From Paenibacillus amylolyticus (GTDB lineage Bacteria; Bacillota; Bacilli; Paenibacillales; Paenibacillaceae), in assembly GCF_003719335.1 (NCBI RefSeq), contig NZ_RIAS01000012.1:62001-126000 (forward strand): a stretch of 64,000 bases of DNA, written 5' to 3'. The notes under the pieces are model-generated. The model did not search any database, was not told the DNA's origin, and was given only the letters and a program-made list of their open reading frames with translations. Position 1 is the stretch's first letter. Each line of letters begins with the position of its first letter. Below are positions 62,520-64,000 of this stretch, piece by piece. A program made the position numbers and the translations under genes.

Positions 62520-63104
62520 TCAATAATACGGTGCCATCATCAAATAAACAACTACACCTGTAGAACTGACATACAACCAGATTGGCATCGTCCAGCGTGC
62601 GATTTTCCGGTGTTTCTGCAACTGGTTTGTCCAGCCCCATACGAGCGTAAAGAGCGCAAGTGGCACAATCAGGGCAGCCAGAATGCTGTGTGTGATCAAA
62701 ATAAAGAAGTAGATCGAACGAACAATACCTTCGCCACCAAACTTGGATGTTTCCGGAGACAGATAATGAAACGTCAGATACGTCACCAGGAACAGCAACG
62801 TGGTTGAAAATGCTGCCAAAATAAAGCGTTTATGCAGCTTGACGTTACGTTTGATAATGGCAATCAGCGCAGCCAGCAAAAAGATAAAGGTGAAGCTGTT
62901 AAACACGGCATTAAAGCGTGGCAACACGGTGATGTCGAACGTAACCTCACCTTTGTAGCCAATCGAGGGTGCGAAAAACAATAACAAGATGATAACGTTA
63001 GCAAGAATGGAGATGGTAATAATGATACCTGCAAAATTTTTATTACTGGTCGGGGTGATCTGATTCGATGATGTGTTCAGATTCCCTCTGTCCTTTTTAG
63101 CCAA
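62520..63104 (-). CDS. DUF420 membrane protein (YozB/CtaM-like)
   Basis: 194 residues, about five membrane segments. DUF420 family residues include LPRFNAVFNSFTFIFLL, HKRFILAAFSTTLLFLVTYL and YFFILITHSILAALIVPLAL, with His residues of the kind thought to bind metal or heme. S. aureus CtaM of this family is needed for assembly of the aa3 quinol oxidase, so it may assist the QoxABCD encoded 25 kb away. The start is a TTG at 63104 with GAGGAGG 8 nt upstream; a longer frame upstream begins before this ribosome site. Confidence 0.82.
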   Translation of the reverse strand: MAKKDRGNLNTSSNQITPTSNKNFAGIIITISILANVIILLLFFAPSIGYKGEVTFDITVLPRFNAVFNSFTFIFLLAALIAIIKRNVKLHKRFILAAFSTTLLFLVTYLTFHYLSPETSKFGGEGIVRSIYFFILITHSILAALIVPLALFTLVWGWTNQLQKHRKIARWTMPIWLYVSSTGVVVYLMMAPYY

Positions 63105-63262
63105 TGCAAAATCCTCCTCATATCCTAACTTTCTGTGTTCTATATCATTATATCGCGGCAAATCAGGGCTGTTAAGTGACAACACTCTGAACAAAAACAG
63201 GTTGTCCTTACGTATAAATGCCCGTTTTAGGATGTTTTCATGCCTCTTCGAGCGAGTATGAT

Positions 63263-63291
63263 TTTACCCGAGTCTTAAACTGTGGTATAAT
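63263..63291 (+). promoter_or_regulatory. Promoter of the antiporter gene
   Basis: -35 TTTACC (63263-63268), 17-nt spacer, extended -10 TGGTATAAT with TATAAT at 63286-63291. Transcription probably starts near 63298, leaving a leader of about 190 nt. Confidence 0.65.
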
Positions 63292-63297
63292 TAATGC

Positions 63298-63406
63298 ACT
63301 TAATCACATACGCGTCGACTATGGAGGAGCCTGTCACCAAGGGCCCCTCTTTGTCTTTTACAGGCATGGAACGGTAACTTGTTATCGTTGTTCCGTGCCT
63401 TTTGTT
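63298..63406 (+). ncRNA. Riboswitch-like leader with terminator and antiterminator
   Basis: The leader holds GCCTGT (63329-63334) complementary to ACAGGC (63360-63365). The latter overlaps the 5' arm of a terminator hairpin GGCATGGAAC / GTTCCGTGCC followed by TTTTGTTTG (63363-63406). The two pairings exclude each other. An upstream GAGG...CCTC stem (63324-63349) may form part of an aptamer. The class is not recognised; the ydaO (c-di-AMP) core is not apparent. Confidence 0.55.
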
Positions 63407-63488
63407 TGTTCAAATTGGGTGGAACAGGGATGTTTTCCCTTGGAAAGGATATTCTAAGGTTGCCGCAATCAGAGAGGAGAAACCATCT

Positions 63489-64000
63489 GTGGAATTTATT
63501 TTAGTTCTTGCCCTTATTTTGATTTTCACCAAACTGGCCGGTGATCTCTCCGTTCGGTTAGGCCAGCCATCGGTGCTGGGTAAACTTATTGTGGGTGTTG
63601 TCATTGGGCCTGCCCTGCTAGGCTGGGTGGATAAAAGCGATTTTGTGCATTATATGGCCGAGATCGGGGTATTACTGCTTATGTTCATCGCCGGTCTGGA
63701 AACCGACCTGGAGCAATTAAAGAAAAACTGGAAGGCCGCTTTCGCTGTGGCGGTGGGCGGAGTCATTTTACCTTTTATCGGAGGGTATGGTTCGGCAATA
63801 GCTTTTGGGATGTCCCAGACACACGCGCTGTTCTTCGGCCTGTTATTCTGTGCCACCTCGGTAAGCATTTCCGTGCAAACCTTGAAGGATATGAACCAGC
63901 TTGGTTCACGTGAGGGTACCACCATTCTGGGAGCAGCGGTAGTGGATGATGTGCTCGTCGTTGTACTGCTCGCTGTCATGATGAGTGTACTCGGAACAGG
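63489..64000 (+). CDS. CPA2 family cation/proton antiporter, N-terminal part (runs off the window)
   Basis: About 170 residues visible, continuing past the right edge. GTG start with GAGGAG 9 nt upstream. Membrane segments EFILVLALILIFTKLAGDLS, LGKLIVGVVIGPALLG, IGVLLLMFIAGLETDLEQL; the characteristic Asp pair lies in AAVVDDVLVVVLL near residue 158. Exchanges Na+ or K+ for H+ across the membrane, like GerN/NapA/KefB-type transporters; ion specificity not determined. A promoter and riboswitch-like leader precede it. Confidence 0.9.
   Translation, partial: MEFILVLALILIFTKLAGDLSVRLGQPSVLGKLIVGVVIGPALLGWVDKSDFVHYMAEIGVLLLMFIAGLETDLEQLKKNWKAAFAVAVGGVILPFIGGYGSAIAFGMSQTHALFFGLLFCATSVSISVQTLKDMNQLGSREGTTILGAAVVDDVLVVVLLAVMMSVLGT

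Noticed and set aside
63218..63457. 79-codon plus-strand frame over the antiporter leader
   Set aside because: It starts upstream of the promoter and runs through the terminator hairpin; the leader is better explained as regulatory RNA.

Overview
The window looks like chromosome of a Paenibacillus-type Firmicute. This is inferred from gene content: an SLH-domain surface protein, a ROK-type XylR beside xylAB, LplB/LplC-type sugar ABC transporters with very large lipoprotein binding proteins, a YesM/YesN-type two-component pair, a QoxABCD quinol oxidase, and AGGAGG-type ribosome binding sites, several of which precede TTG or GTG starts. No rRNA, tRNA, CRISPR array, phage, plasmid or transposase gene was seen. 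Almost all genes lie on the minus strand.

Layout. 0.1-0.8 kb: KDPG aldolase, followed by a 0.9 kb repeat-rich gap. 1.7-4.8 kb: two glycosyltransferases with Glu/Gln-rich linkers. 5.0-9.7 kb: xylose module xylB, xylA and divergent xylR, with a readable operator, promoters and a CcpA (cre) site. 9.8-13.6 kb: small membrane protein, glutaredoxin-like protein, trxB, ZIP transporter, alpha/beta hydrolase. 13.8-16.3 kb: P1B-4 metal ATPase (PfeT-like) with a Fur box in its leader. 16.3-23.9 kb: fructan/sucrose module (two permeases, binding lipoprotein, GH32, ROK fructokinase) with a divergent LacI-type regulator. 24-25.4 kb: O-acetylhomoserine sulfhydrylase. 25.7-29.1 kb: uronate module kduI, DeoR regulator, kduD and a sugar isomerase; the KDPG aldolase at the left edge could serve the end of the same pathway. 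29.4-33.5 kb: 1384-residue surface protein with four near-identical FN3-like repeats and three SLH domains. 33.8-37.7 kb: qoxABCD. 38-40 kb: small membrane protein and a GH1 beta-glucosidase. 40.3-52 kb: oligosaccharide uptake locus with three paralogous binding lipoproteins, one permease pair and its sensor kinase/response regulator. 52-55 kb: OsmC-like protein and a polar amino acid ABC transporter. 55-63 kb: TetR regulator, uppP, LysR regulator, EamA transporter, thioredoxin-like protein, aldo/keto reductase, gpmA and a DUF420 protein. The right edge holds the start of a CPA2-type cation/proton antiporter behind a riboswitch-like leader.

The window is mainly a plant-polysaccharide sugar catabolism region (xylose, fructans, pectin uronates, beta-glucosides). 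Candidate cre sites before xylA, the sensor kinase, the permease operon and the second binding protein suggest shared carbon catabolite control.

The least explained signals are three. First, a dispersed, apparently structured repeat near 6.6 kb and 56.9 kb, with a fragment at 52.6 kb, has preserved stems and a compensatory change. Second, the antiporter leader shows mutually exclusive antiterminator and terminator pairings. Third, a 30-bp repeat family with a TAACGATCAC core occurs four times in 200 bp near 1.2 kb.
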